From positions 55,383,947 through 55,447,946 of the forward strand of contig CM047806.1 of the NCBI GenBank assembly GCA_026214975.1: a DNA stretch of 64,000 nt, given 5' to 3'. The notes beneath the pieces were generated by a model. That model ran no database searches and had not been told where the DNA came from. It saw only the letters and a program-made list of their open reading frames with translations. This document shows positions 45,011 to 58,052 of this stretch, one piece after another. The first letter of the stretch is position 1. The number at the start of each line of letters is the position of its first letter. The stretch is from Gentiana macrophylla (taxonomy: Eukaryota; Streptophyta; Magnoliopsida; Gentianales; Gentianaceae). A program made the translations under genes and the position numbers.

Positions 45011-46379
45011 ACTCTATCTGTGGTGCCATTCTGTGTCACAGAACCAATATTTTTCTCTCGGTTACACACAGACCACAAAATTACACCAAATATCACACAA
45101 CAACAAAAATATCGAACTAGAATGTTAAACACACATTCACAACACAAAATTACACCAAAAACAACATTACTAGCATACTTCACAAAATGGTCATAATTCA
45201 TCAACGTAGCTCAAAATACATCACATAAACTCAAAAGTATGATCTGAAAGTATTACAAAATAGATCATTGTGCATCCACAAAATGAGTAGCAATACATCA
45301 TTGGAATTTACAAAACCATGTTCACCTTACTCGTTGGACAAATCAACATGATTCCCCATCCTGTTGAGTATTTTTTGTGGTTCACTAGGTTATGTTGATT
45401 ATTGTTCAAAAGTAACATTCCCCTTGTTTAAAGCTTTTGTACAAATACTTGTTCAAATTTTTCTTCCTGTTTATGTTTAATTATATAAACAGGAAGAAAA
45501 ATAGGAAGAAAAATTTGAACAAGTATTTTCTTCCTGTTTATGTTTAATAATTATTTGTCAATAATGGCCATATATGGCAAATATTTCGTTTATATTTTTG
45601 CAGGATTAATTAAATAATTTATTTAATTAATATGTCATTAATATGATTTATTAATTATTTAAATTTTTTAAATTACTTGTATAATCTGCTGGATCTGTTT
45701 TAATAAAAACCTGATGAATTAATTGGTCCAGTTCGACCTATTTTTAAGCTTGGCCCAACTTTTTTTTGTCTACATACCCAAGTCCATACTATACACACTT
45801 CAAACACTAAAAAAATCCGAGAATCCTTTTTCATTTTGTCAGCCACCCCCAAATTATTCTGAAACCCTGAAACACCTCATCCAAAAAGTCTCCAGCCGTT
45901 TCTTCTTGTATCACAATCGTCTTCAATGCTGAACTTCGAAATCCCAGAAAATCCTGCTGCCTTTTTCTCTCCTTCCTTATTCCAGTAATATCGAGCATTG
46001 ATTGTTTGATTCAGGGCTATTTTGGTCAAGTTTTTCCCACAGATATGTGAAAGCCGATGTCTTTTCTCTTTATCCTCCGATTCTAATTCAAAACAGTGAT
46101 TTCGTTCCATATTTACTCTTTTTCACAGTCATTTTTTTGTATTGATTTGATTTTTCCACACTAATTGATTCATATTTTGCAGATACGGTTATAAGAGTTA
46201 GCCTGTTCGAAGTCAACAGAGCCGAAAAATGAAATAAAATCTGGGTCCCAGATTTCATGGTGATTCGTTCGAAGATGTAAAGGCTCAAACTTTCGTCCAG
46301 ATTTAATTCGACATGTGCTTTGAAGTTCAAACGGTTGATCTTCAGCACGCAATCAGCCCGTTCACATCACTCCTATCCC
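45011..46379. other. Non-coding stretch with a large fold-back
   Basis: No gene seen. 45443-45474 and 45485-45528 form a fold-back with arms of about 32 bases (AAATACTTGTTCAAATTTTT...) and a 12-base duplication in the right arm. 45700-46200 is CT-rich, like a transcribed leader, with possible splice sites (TTTTGCAG at about 46182), but no frame could be recognised. Confidence 0.5.
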
Positions 46380-47002
46380 CAGTTGGCTTGGTAAAATTGG
46401 CTAAACCGTTATTTTTCGATAAATCAAATAAATAATTATCTCGAGAATAATTATATTTGATAAATCACATCACTCCTATCCTCCGATTATGAGATTACAT
46501 TTATCTTGGCTTGGTAAAATTGGCTAAACCGTTATTTTAATATGCTAATCGGTGTAATATGAACTCATGGATCGATCGGTTCTAGGATTAACAAATAAAG
46601 GGCTGTCTATCTACTTCCATAAATGGAAGGAATGGAATAGTAATCCTTAACCGTCAAGTCAAACTTCATACCGATTCAAGCGATTGACCGTGATCACCTC
46701 AGGATTAAGATATATCCATAAATATGATCATCCATTGATTCGATAAGACTTCTCGATTACGGAATTATATCGTGAACTCTAATCAAATCGGTCCACTATA
46801 TGATATATCTATCATATATAAATGCCCCATTAGGTTCTCTTAAGTCGACTCCCGAGGTGTCCACGCTATGAGGTCTCGGTTTAGGTCCAATCTCTGACAA
46901 CAGTGGTTCAATGATGGGTTAATTTGCTATTCAGAGGGATATATCGTTTTTCAATAGCAAATTAATCAACTCAGTGTTGGCTTTCGGTTTTGTGGCCAAT
47001 GT
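46380..47002 (-). repeat. Fragment of the 4.0/16.3-kb copia LTR family, reversed
   Basis: The minus strand reads GGAAGTAGATAGACAGCCC, TTATTTGTTAATCCTAGAAC and AATGGGGCATTTATATATGAT, matching the middle of the LTRs at 4014-5710 and 16285-18031. It is cut on its right by the 9.1-kb element. Confidence 0.7.
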
Positions 47003-48961
47003 TGTTAGGAAATCTACGCGGGAACGCAGCGGAATTCAAAAATTAATTTCTTTTAACCAGGATCGACTTCGTTTAAACAACAAAAAAAAGTAAGCTAGTA
47101 TACGGTGGTTACCTTGGTTGCTCTAAAAGATCGATGCTTTGACCGTCTGAGGAAAGTAGCGATGCACGGAGCCGCCCAAGCGTTTGGCCTCTACCGGTGA
47201 TCCACATGAACAGCCCGCCGGAATCCCATAAAGGATTGCTACTAGAAAAATCCGGTTGCTAGACCGGTCTTTTCTCTCTTTCTAATCTCTTTTTAAGAAG
47301 CTCTCTATTTTCCACAAGAACTATTAACTCTTGGAATTGTGATGTACCAAAGAGCTAGCCAAGCCCTCCTATTTATAGGAGTACCTGTGCCCCATCATAG
47401 TCCCCAACTGATTGGGATTAGCTTCTAGTAGATTGATGAGAAAGAAAACATTTTCCTGGTAAAATATGGAAAGTATCTTTTATTGATTTATCTCATTTAA
47501 TATTCAATATCTTATATTAAATATATTTCCAAGATATATATTGACAATATCTTATATTGAATATATCTTTATCTTATTACCATAGATCTATTTTTCCAAA
47601 AATCAATTAATATCCAATATTAATATTATGCTAATCTTTTTAATTAAATTGCACAAACCAAATGTATCACATACATTTGAATACGGCGTCCCTTCCCCAC
47701 AAAATTGGGAATTGAGATTTTCTTTAATTAATATAATACTATAATTAATTAATTTGCAAAATACATGTATATCACATATATATACATATTTCGAAATATA
47801 TGTATCAATGTACATATTTAATTAATCAACATAATTAATATCTTGTATTATATTTATTCATAATAAATAAATACCACAATATTAATTTACCACTATAACC
47901 TCTATAGTATGAGATAAAATTTTCCTTATTTGGTTATTGCTATAACCGCATTTTTATCTGGCTAGATGTTCATATGTGTGTGACCCGATAGGCTTCCGAA
48001 TATGTTGGCCGTAGACACAATGTGCAAATTATGAAAATGCCCTTCATGCCTAACGATCACGGGATAGTGTCTAGCAATACACCGTGACCCCCAATCATCG
48101 GAAGAGTCAAATGTAATGACTACTACCTTTCATGTGAAACAGTTACCGTGTAAATAGAATCCTATCGCTGTAATAATATCCATACGGTCGTTCGTCGAGT
48201 GTCAAACATCAACGACCGTATCTTATAATTTGGATATCATGCTCTCTCGAAGTAACTCATTTACTTCCACTTTACAAAGATTCACGAGAGTAAGACATTC
48301 CTTATAAGAAGACCCTTTCGGATATTCACCCCTACTGTTAAGGTACGCGATTTCCGGACGACCATACATGTATACTCCGCATGCTTCAGCATCACACCAA
48401 TCACTACCGTATGATCGCCCCATGGCTAGAGGAAACCTCAAAAGTGTCAAAGAATGACAATCCACACCGTGATGCCATGTAGACTCCGGTCCTAAGGATA
48501 ATTACACAACCGCCACATAGTGTGACACTTAACAATGTAAGTGGGTCAGTCTAACGTACGCATTCTCTAATACACATCCACGTATAGTCCAAGTGTCTCT
48601 ACACTTAGATAGACGAGATATATCCCTACCCTTAAAGACAGAAGACATCTAATACGTGCTAGTCTGTTTGTACTATCAATGCCCTGTTTAATAGTACATC
48701 AGCTTAGAGACATTTAAGTATCAAAATTATTAAAGTGAATAGAGATCTCATCAACCATAATCGCTTATCATGGTTTCTCTATCATAGTTTAATACTAAGG
48801 ACGTCATCATATAACAATTCATAATTGGTTCTTTAGGAGAACAAATATATGACAACAGAAAAGCCATTTATTGTATATGTATAAACATAAAGAAATAGTA
48901 GAAATGATCCGACCCGGTCGGATCCGGTCAAACCGATTGGGTTTAGGACACTATTTCAACA
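47003..48961 (-). repeat. LTR, left copy
   Basis: Starts TGTTAGGAAATCTACGCGGG and ends ACTATTTCAACA. It contains the polII TATA box on the minus strand and is followed inward by ATCTCCCACTTGGCC, the complement of the polypurine tract. Confidence 0.9.
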
Positions 48962-51900
48962 ATCTCCCACTTGGCCTAAAACCAATCATGCGCACACACA
49001 ATACCAAGTTGAAACACAAGAATCTCATTCAATACTCGCACCAGCCCTAGCCGTGAACGGATCGCTATCCGTGGGGACTCAGACTATCTTCATATCATGC
49101 TCCAAATGACCAAGTCAAAGGAACCACCTCAACACACACATGAATCTCTGACGAGACACTGGTCCTTGCTTCAAGCAATGAATCCACTTACTATATCAAC
49201 TATATAGAAAAAGGCGAAAGAACTGTAACAAGGTTCAGGAATGAACCTTCTAGATCAATATACTGCTCCCGCCGCGCCTCTAAGGCACTACTGTGTTTTG
49301 GCCAAGTTGTTGAATTCACAGGGACCCATAGCCAAGAATATTTCCAGCTTACGGTATCACTTAATCAAAGTGACTGCAAACCCAGACCGTAGCTCCCACT
49401 CGCCTTCATAAGACTCAGGATATACGTCTGTATAACTATATTTATCTGATTCCAAGTTTCGATAAACTAAGAAACCATCCTTAACTTGTTTAAGGATATT
49501 CTCGACATTCACCAGATTTACTTTCATACTTGCTCATGAATCTTCATGGACTATGAACATCTGGCATTACCTTTATGAAGGTTCCTATCGCAGTAGCAAA
49601 GGAAACCTTCCATAAGCATCATCTTTCACCTCATCTTTAGGACTAACGTCCTATCATAGATAGATCTTGAGAACACCGGCTAGCAGTATCCCCTATCGCG
49701 ATCTATGCTAAACTCTTTTAGCATCACATCTATATTGGTAAAATATAAACTAACATCAGTTAAATCTATCACTATAGATTCTTATTTCAAAAAATAAGAA
49801 CTGCTAATCCAAGTGCTTTCGTAAAGACCTTGAACAGCAAACATTGATTGACTGTGACATGGGGTGATAATTCCCAAGATATATACCTTACTCAAAAATC
49901 GTAACACACTCTCACTATCCCTCTTGCATATTGGGCATATCCATTCTTTTGACTAAATCAAAGTCCTTTGATTATCAAACAAAGAAATTGTATAGAGAGA
50001 CTTGTTTGAGTCCATAAATGGATCTCGTGGGCTTACATATCATGTTATCGTCTATGAACATTGAGCTGCTTTCCCAACGTCTTCAACACTATCATATAGC
50101 CATGATACGAAGTTATAACAAGTATAGTCTGAATAGAACTGGGCTCAGCTGGAAGCATAAAGATAATTACAATGTTTACACCTCATACCCTTCAGCCGTC
50201 ACTATAGCCTTATGGTATCATATTACTATCCATGTCAGCCTTTCAGGGACATTCCCATCTAGGTAAGACAGACTAGGTTCACAACCTGGTTGTCACTGAT
50301 GGAGTCTAATTTAGATATTATGGCTCCTGTCCATATCTCTCAATCTTGGCTTTCAAACATTCCTTCGTAAGTCGTGAGATATTCGTTCTTCAAGATGAAC
50401 ATACCAGCAGCCTTTTCAGGCTTGAGGTTATCCACAGACTTACAGAACTTTTGTGTGCACTGAGCAGTGTCCTACACCTCATCACTATGTGGCGTCTGCT
50501 CACGTTCCTATGGTTGAATATCTCATTGTGGTTCTCAAAATACTTTTGAGATCTAAATTTACTCCCACTGTTTCTTTTGGAAGAAACACTTCCTCTAGAA
50601 GACAGCATGTTTGGAGACAAGCATTTTGCTCCGCAGAAAAGTAAATAATATCCAGCGTGCTAGCTAAGATATTCCACAAAGTTGCACATGTCATACTAAG
50701 CTCTAAGCCTTTTAGACATTGCCTACTTGCTTGAAGCACGGCAACCCTAAATCACCGGTAAGATGGATTTATTGTTATCGACTTCCATATCTGATATGGA
50801 ATATATTCAACCTTTATTCTTTGGGACCGGTTAAGTATATGAATTGTATGAGGGCACTATCCCGAAACTGGTAAGGGATACTTTGCATGGCTTACGTCAC
50901 ACCTTTATCATATAAAATGTTGTTTCTATTTTAGAAGAACAATCTGATTGCGTATCCAAAAATGGTATCCTTCAAGGGGGAATCTGATTCTATTTCAGAC
51001 AACTTCTGAAACACCCTTCAGGTACACTTGACTATTTCTAAATATAGTCATAGAGATTAACAAAAGTTATTTGTGGCATTGACTGTCATAAGCCAACAAA
51101 CATCGGTATGTCTAGGCTTTAGACAACTTTCTAGATTTTATAACATTTTCATAAAAGGGTATTTTAGTCATCTTTAGATAAGATACGTATTACCCACATG
51201 ATTCATAACCACATGGTTCAGACGTCATCAGAATGACATCTGATCACATGATTCCCCTCCATAGAGACTATGTCTAGAACGACCACCAAATATTAAGGAT
51301 AACAGCCATATAAACGTTTAGTTGAGATATCATCACCTATATCAACTATATAGTGACATCAATCTAGTATGTTAGATTCAGTGACCTTTCAACTTATCGG
51401 AATAACATTTATTCTTTACAATTGAATTTGTCCATTAAATCCTAACGGATAACTGAAACTATGTTCTTCATAAGAACCGGAACATAATAACATTTATTTA
51501 GTTCCCTTATCAGTCTACTAGATTCAGAATACAATGCCGAAAATGTCGCAACGTTTGCTTCACTTTTCGGATCTTAATACATTCCGTATTTAATCTTTCT
51601 AATTTAATCATACTCGTAAGATGTCATTTATCTAAGAGTTGACTTGAACTTAGATAGATTTATCTCACTCGCTTGCCTAGAATAGAGACTTCGATAAGAT
51701 CTCTTATTTTAAGCACATGCCCTAACTTTCCCTTTTAATCCTTTAAGAACTTGTAAATATTTCTTAGTGTAGTCTTCATAAGACTTAAGAAAGATCACAA
51801 TAGGTATGTCTTTAATTTCCTTTCATAAAGAAAATCTTAAGTTTATTAAATAGTTTATTTAACATTTTGAATCATATTCAAAACATTGACTATGTAATTA

Positions 51901-54175
51901 ACCTTTAAGCAATGATTAAAGAGATAAGTCGATACTTAAATCTTACAATTTTGAAACCTTTCCAAAATTCGATGTGGTCATTCTTATCCAACGTTTGAAT
52001 TAATTGTCATCGTATGACTGAATGATCATATTGGATCGTATCCAATATATGATTAATTCGTTGAAACTAATTTCAAGTGATTTAATCATATCATGAGCTT
52101 CCGCTTTTTCATTAATAATTAAAGTCTCGGAGCACTGCATCAAATATGTAGTCTCCTTGTCTCTAACTACTATAACGGGGTTGCTCGCGTCATTGCTTAT
52201 TTTAAAAGGATTAAAATTACTTAACCATACTTGAGAACGTTTCTCAAAAAGTAACAGTCACAATTTGGTTTTACTAATTGATAATTAAAAACATAAATAT
52301 AAAAGTTTGCTAAAAACTAGAACATAAAATAAAGATAAAAGAGTGTTGTTGTTTATACACGCAAAATCAAAAATGGTCTTTTGATTTATGATTTTTCTCC
52401 CACTAGTCAACTACTCCCAATTGACTTTCAAGAATCTTTAGTGGCCAAGATCCCATCTGGTTACCCGATTCCTGACGAGGGCCGATCAACCGGATTAATT
52501 CGAAAGGTAGGTAACACTTTACCAATCACATCTCTATGTGACTCTTAGTGGTTGACTAGTCAACTCTTTGACAATTCACATCTTATGTGATAGTCAACCC
52601 CTTGTCTCTAAAATCAGATGATCCTGACGAGGGCCAATCACCGCAAGATTCTTAGTCGAGTCGTAACCCAAATATTCATGAGATCTCATAACGATCATAT
52701 CTCGATAACGACGATATACCCGAGGTAGGTCAACTCCCGATGAGGGCCGATCAGTTGGATCCGAACAAGGGCTCTTCACCGTTATTATAATATTATGAGA
52801 CAAATGTAACTCGATTTTTGATGTGGGAGTAATTTTTAAATTAATTCTCTTAATTAATTTAGTTATGGTCTCATCATGTATATCTATCTCTATAGACATA
52901 CATCCTACACATTCATCTAGATCGTGCCTAGTTATGCATCTATCGTATCATATAAAATAAATACAAGCACAAAATTAATAAATGCGTAAAGTAACCGGTA
53001 TGATCATGGACTTTTCCTAGGTGCGGTTTCAAATACAAACTGACGAAACCGCGGGTCACAATCTAAAGGTAGCTGCAACCGCCAATAGGATCTTTAATGC
53101 TCCATTCTCCAGTAGGTTCTTTATTTTCGTCTTTCTTTGGTCTTCATCTTCCGCTCCATTTTTGTTACATAAATTTTATCTAATAAAATAAATACACGCG
53201 CCGCACACTGAGGGAGCTAACGGGAATGGGATAATACAGAAAATAAACTAGGTCACGTTCTTCATAACGGCCTAGGACAATTTTTAAACCAACAAAAAAA
53301 TTAAATCATTCACATCTATTCTATCGGTCGAGTCCATGATCAATCGGGGTCCATATAATCATATTATATCTACTATATCTAATCCATACAATAACATCTT
53401 ATGAAAAAGATAAAATTAACATTTAACTACTTACGTCTTAATTAATTGATTAACGTTTAACCAATCAAATAATTTTAACCAATCAATTAACTAATTAACA
53501 TTTAATTAATTAAATAATTTAAATCGAAATAAAATTAACGGTTAATTTTAAACGATTTTAATTTAATTATAATTAATTAGAACTATTCTTAAAATAAATC
53601 AAAATTAAAATTAAGTCTCTTTTTTTTCTTTCCTTTTGATTCATAATCAAAAGGGATGTCTTTTGGTTTGCTAAACCAAAATGCACCAACCTTGGCCCTT
53701 TCCATAATCAAAATTATGAAATGGGCCTATGTCTTTTCCAAAATCAACTATTTTGAAAAGGGCCTAGGCCTATTCAAAACAAAATTTGGAATGACCTAGA
53801 TTATTTAAAGGCAAATCATATTCACCAAATAATGCCATGTGGCATCCTAATGGTCAAAACTATTTGAACTATTAGATGGCCACATGACATCAACTAAACA
53901 AAGAGATATTAATCACAACTATGACCCATATTGAAAACACAAAACAAAAATTTGGAGATCAACCACCAGTGACGAGTCAACCGACGCCGGTAGCAGGTTG
54001 CCCTGCCGCCGCCGCCAGTCGGCCGAGCACCACCCGATCTTTTTTTTCTTTTTCATGTATCGTTTTGCGAATCAAAAAAAATCCTTCATCTTTTAATTAC
54101 GTGATTTAAACGATAAAATTAAGTACGCAAATTAACATGCTTATTGCTTAAGCTCGAAGCTCGCTCCGATACCAC
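48962..54175 (-). other. Interior of the 9.1-kb element, no genes
   Basis: No coding sequence could be recognised on either strand. A motif GACGAGGGCCGATCA recurs at about 52476, 52624 and 52738. GC-rich GCCGCCGCCGCC lies at 54006-54016 near the primer end. Otherwise AT-rich. Confidence 0.7.
54163..54174 (-). other. Initiator-tRNA primer site of the 9.1-kb element
   Basis: The minus strand TGGTATCGGAGC differs at one base from the common TGGTATCAGAGC. Confidence 0.8.
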
Positions 54176-56128
54176 CGTTAGGAAATCTACGCGGGAACGC
54201 AGCGGAATTCAAAAATTTATTTCCTTTTAACCAGGATCGACTTCGTTTAAGCAATAAACAAATAAGCTAGTAGAAAGTGGTTACCTTGGTTGATCTAAAA
54301 GATCGACGCTTTGACCGTCTAAGGAGAGTAGAGATGCACGGAGCCGCCCAAGCATTCGGCCTCTACCGATGATCCACACGAACAGCCCGCCGGAATCCCA
54401 TAATGGATTGCTACTAGAAAAATCCGGTTGCTAGACCGGCTTATCTCTCTCTAAGAAGCTCTCTATTTTGCACAAGAACTATTATCTTTTGGAATTGTGA
54501 TGTACAAAAGAGCTAGCCAAGCCCTCATATTTATATAGGAGTACCTATATATGCCCCATCATAGTCCCCAACTGATTGGGATTCGCTTCTAGTAGATTGA
54601 TGAGAAAGAAAATATTTTCCTGATAAAATATGGAAAGTATCTTTTATTGATTTATCTCATTTAATATTCAATATCTTATATTAAATATATTTCCAAGATA
54701 TATATTGACAATATCTTATATTGAATATATCTTTATCTTATTACCATAAATCTATTTTTCCAAAAATCAATTAATATCCAATATTAATATTATGCTAATC
54801 TTATTAATTAAATTGCACAAACCAAATGTATCCTATACATTTGAATATGGCGTCCCTTCCCCACAAAATTGGGAATTGAGATTTTCTTTAATTAATATAA
54901 TACTATGATTAATTAATTTATAAAATACATGTATATCATATATATACATATTTCGAAATATATGTATCAATATACATATTTAATTAATCAACATAATTAA
55001 TATCTTGTATTATATTTATTCATAATAAATAAATACCACCATATTAATTTACCAATATAACCTCTATAGTATGAGATAAATTTTTTCTTATTTGGTTATC
55101 GTTTTAACCGTATTTTTGTCCGGCTAGATGTTCATATACGTGTGACCCGATAGGCTTCGGAATATGTTGGCCGTAGACACAAAGTGCAAATTATGAAAAT
55201 GCCATTCATGCCTAACGATCACGGGATAGCGTCTAGCAACACACCGTGACCCCCAATCATCGGAAGAGTCAAATGTAATGACTACTACCTTTCATGTGAA
55301 ACGGTTACCGTGTAATAGAATCCTATTGCTGTAATAATATCCATACGGTCGTTCATCGAATGTCAAACATCAACGACCGTATCTTATAATCTGGATATCA
55401 TGCTCTCTCGAAGTAACTCATTTACTTCCACCTTGCAAAGATTCACGAGAGTAAGACATTCCTTATAAGAAGGCCCTTTCGGATATTCACCCCTATTGAT
55501 AGGGTACGCGATTTCCGGACGACCATACATGTATACTCCGCATGCTTCAGTATCACACCCAATCACTATCGCATGATCGCCCTATGGCTAGGGGAAACCT
55601 CAAAAGTGTCAAAGCATGACAATCCACACCTTGATGCCATGTAGACTCCGGTCCTAAGGATAATTACACAACCGCTACATAGTGTGACACTTAACAGTGT
55701 AAGTGGGTCAGTCTAACGTAGGCATTCTCTAATACACATCCACGTACAGTCCAAGTGTCTCTACACTTTGATAGATGAGATCTATCCCAGCCCTTAAAGA
55801 CAGAAGACATCTAATACATGCTAGTCTATTTGTACTATCAATGCCCTATTTTATAGTACATCAGCCTAGAGACATTTAACTTTAAGTATCAAACTTATTA
55901 AAGTGATTAGAGATCTCATCAACCATAATCGCTTATCATGGTTTCTCTATCACAGTTTAATACTAAGGACGTCATCATAACAATTCATAATTGGTTCTTT
56001 AGGAGAACAAATATATGACAACAGAAAAGCCATTTATTGTATATGTATAAACATAAAGAAATAGTATAAATTATCCGACCCGGTCGGATCCGGTCTAACC
56101 CCATTGGGTTTAGGATACTATTTCAACA
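54176..56128 (-). repeat. LTR, right copy
   Basis: Begins CGTTAGGAAATCTACG (first T of the left copy changed to C) and ends ACTATTTCAACA. Nearly identical to the left LTR, with a few small indels. Confidence 0.9.
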
Positions 56129-58052
56129 TGTCTGAGACAAAAAACTCGATTTAAACCAATGTCTGAACCCGTGTATGCTATGTGTAAGGTTTTGGTTTTA
56201 GTTTTGGTTTATAGGGACGGCCTTAATTTGGTTCTATTGACTTACTAGCAGTCAACTACCCTCCATAGTGTTAGTAACAGTTTCGGGTTTAAATTAACTT
56301 GATGGTTTAAGTCTCACAAGCCTAAGACCCAATTAACCGCCGAATGGCAACCCGGGTGGCCAATGTGCAGCACTTAACCTAAAACCAAACTTACCAAACC
56401 AGAAATTTAACACATAGTTGAATTAGGGCTCGGTCTAAAATTGGAGTTTGACAACTATAGGTCTCTTTAGGCTTATGGGTTTTACATGCCCTCTAGGCTA
56501 TAAATAGACCAGTATATCAATGTGGATTGCAACAACTCAGAATTTCTATTCTTGAGCAATCCTACATTCCTTTTCACCTAAAGTTTCCCTGTTCTGTGTT
56601 CGTGTCTAGTAATACAGAAGTCGAGTCTAGTGCTTTGATCTTCCTGTCGTGAATCAAAGCTTAATTCTGGTCCTTGTTGTTGAGATGAGTGGTACCAATC
56701 AACAACCTTGATAGAATCTGAGGACTGAGGTCTTTGGTGTTCATCTAGTGAAGATAACACATTGGCTCTGTCCTTTAAATTTTCTGTGTTATGTGAATGT
56801 GTCTTGATTGCCTTAAATTCAGCATTATAGTAGTCTGTGTTTTGATACTGATTTTGCTGTTGTGTTTGTCTGAGTTGGTTCATTGTGTGAAGTCTTGATT
56901 TTGGTGGTTTACTCCTAACTTGATCATAGTGCTGACAACAGTTGACTGGTCTGCAGTACCAAGTCAAACTGCCCAGTGAGGTTGCCATTGTCTTCACCTT
57001 GAGTCTAAATTGGTTTAAACACCTTAAGTCTTGGTTCTGTACATTGACAGAAGTCCTGTAGTGTCTTTGGTCTTTGTGCTTGTCTGAATTGCTTGTGATT
57101 TGTTATGTCCTCTGATTAACTCCCTTCAAGGTGGTGGTTACAATACACTTTGGTCTGCAGCACCATAGTGTAAGCCTAGTGGTTTTGGCAAGTAGACCTG
57201 CACCTTGTATAAGAGGCTTTTAATCAGTTGATTATCAGGATCATCAGTAATTCTGTTGTCATTGTGTTTTCCGCATATCCTGTTGCTTCTTGACTTGATT
57301 ACCAGTGTACACACTGATCATCAAGTAGAGAACTCCCCTTTGCATTGTAAGTCTGCAAGTCTATTTTATTGCTGAATCTCTGCCCTGCTGCATTCTAATC
57401 TTGCTGTTAAGACTTGCTGCATTGCCTATGACAACTTGCCTTGTATCAGCCTTGAGAACATTCTGTAATAGTGTAGGGCTTGTAGCTTTTCGAGAACTGA
57501 ACATTGTATTCAGTCAGAGAAAGGTTTAGGTATGATAATCTGGTTGTTTCAACCTGATTATCACTCTTGAATTTTTGACTGATTGTTCAGTCTTGTTTAG
57601 CTGATAATTGTGCTATATCAGACTTGTACTTATTCCTGCTGTAATCCTCATAGCCTGTTGAACTGTGTAATTGCACACATTTACTGCATCTGAAAGTGCT
57701 GTGTGTTGCTATATGATTTGTAATCCTATTTGCTGCAAGTTGTAATATTTATATAAGCTGCTGGTTCAGATTTTATTTGTTCGATTCTTTTTGCTCATTT
57801 TTGTTTTAATCAAGTTTTAAATTTTTATTATCACCTTGCCTTGTTAGTTCTGAATTTAATTTGTTTGATAATCTTTTAACAAACCTGTTTTTGTGATATA
57901 CTTGTTTTAATCACAATAGATTAATTACTTTGATCACTTAGGTTTATAACACAAGCGAATAGTTTATTAAGTTAATAGAGCACATAATTTTATAATACTT
58001 GTGTTTAATCGAAAAGATTTTAAAAATCACCCACACTCTATTCACCCCCCCT
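56129..58052 (+). repeat. LTR-like non-coding stretch
   Basis: A TATA box (GGCTATAAATAGACCAG) near 56500 is followed by 1.5 kb with no gene. The end holds CTATTCACCCCCCCTCTAGAG (58038-58058), a type of sequence often seen at the ends of plant copia LTRs, just before TCCAACA. It directly abuts, and may slightly overlap, the MULE 3' end, so an LTR inserted there is likely. The partner was not identified. Confidence 0.45.

Larger units (their letters stand above)
47003..56128 (-). mobile_element. 9.1-kb non-coding LTR element (LARD-like)
   Basis: Two LTRs of 1959 and 1953 bp (47003-48961, 54176-56128) differ by only a few percent. The minus direction is shown by the primer site TGGTATCGGAGC next to the right LTR (54163-54174), the polypurine tract CCAAGTGGGAGAT next to the left LTR, and a TATA box (TATAAATA on minus, near 47375). 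The 5.2-kb interior has no frame above 101 codons and no recognisable gag or pol motif. It must depend on another element. It sits between LTR debris; target duplication is unclear (left AATGT, right TGTCT). Confidence 0.85.

Noticed and set aside
48223..55566. MDCHSLTLLRF... and MIGCDTEACGVY... ORFs in both LTRs
   Set aside because: They are short, occur in LTR sequence, differ in start and end between the two copies and match no protein family.
56578..56997. 139-codon minus-strand ORF
   Set aside because: Composition and content match no family; it lies in LTR-like DNA antisense to the TATA box direction.
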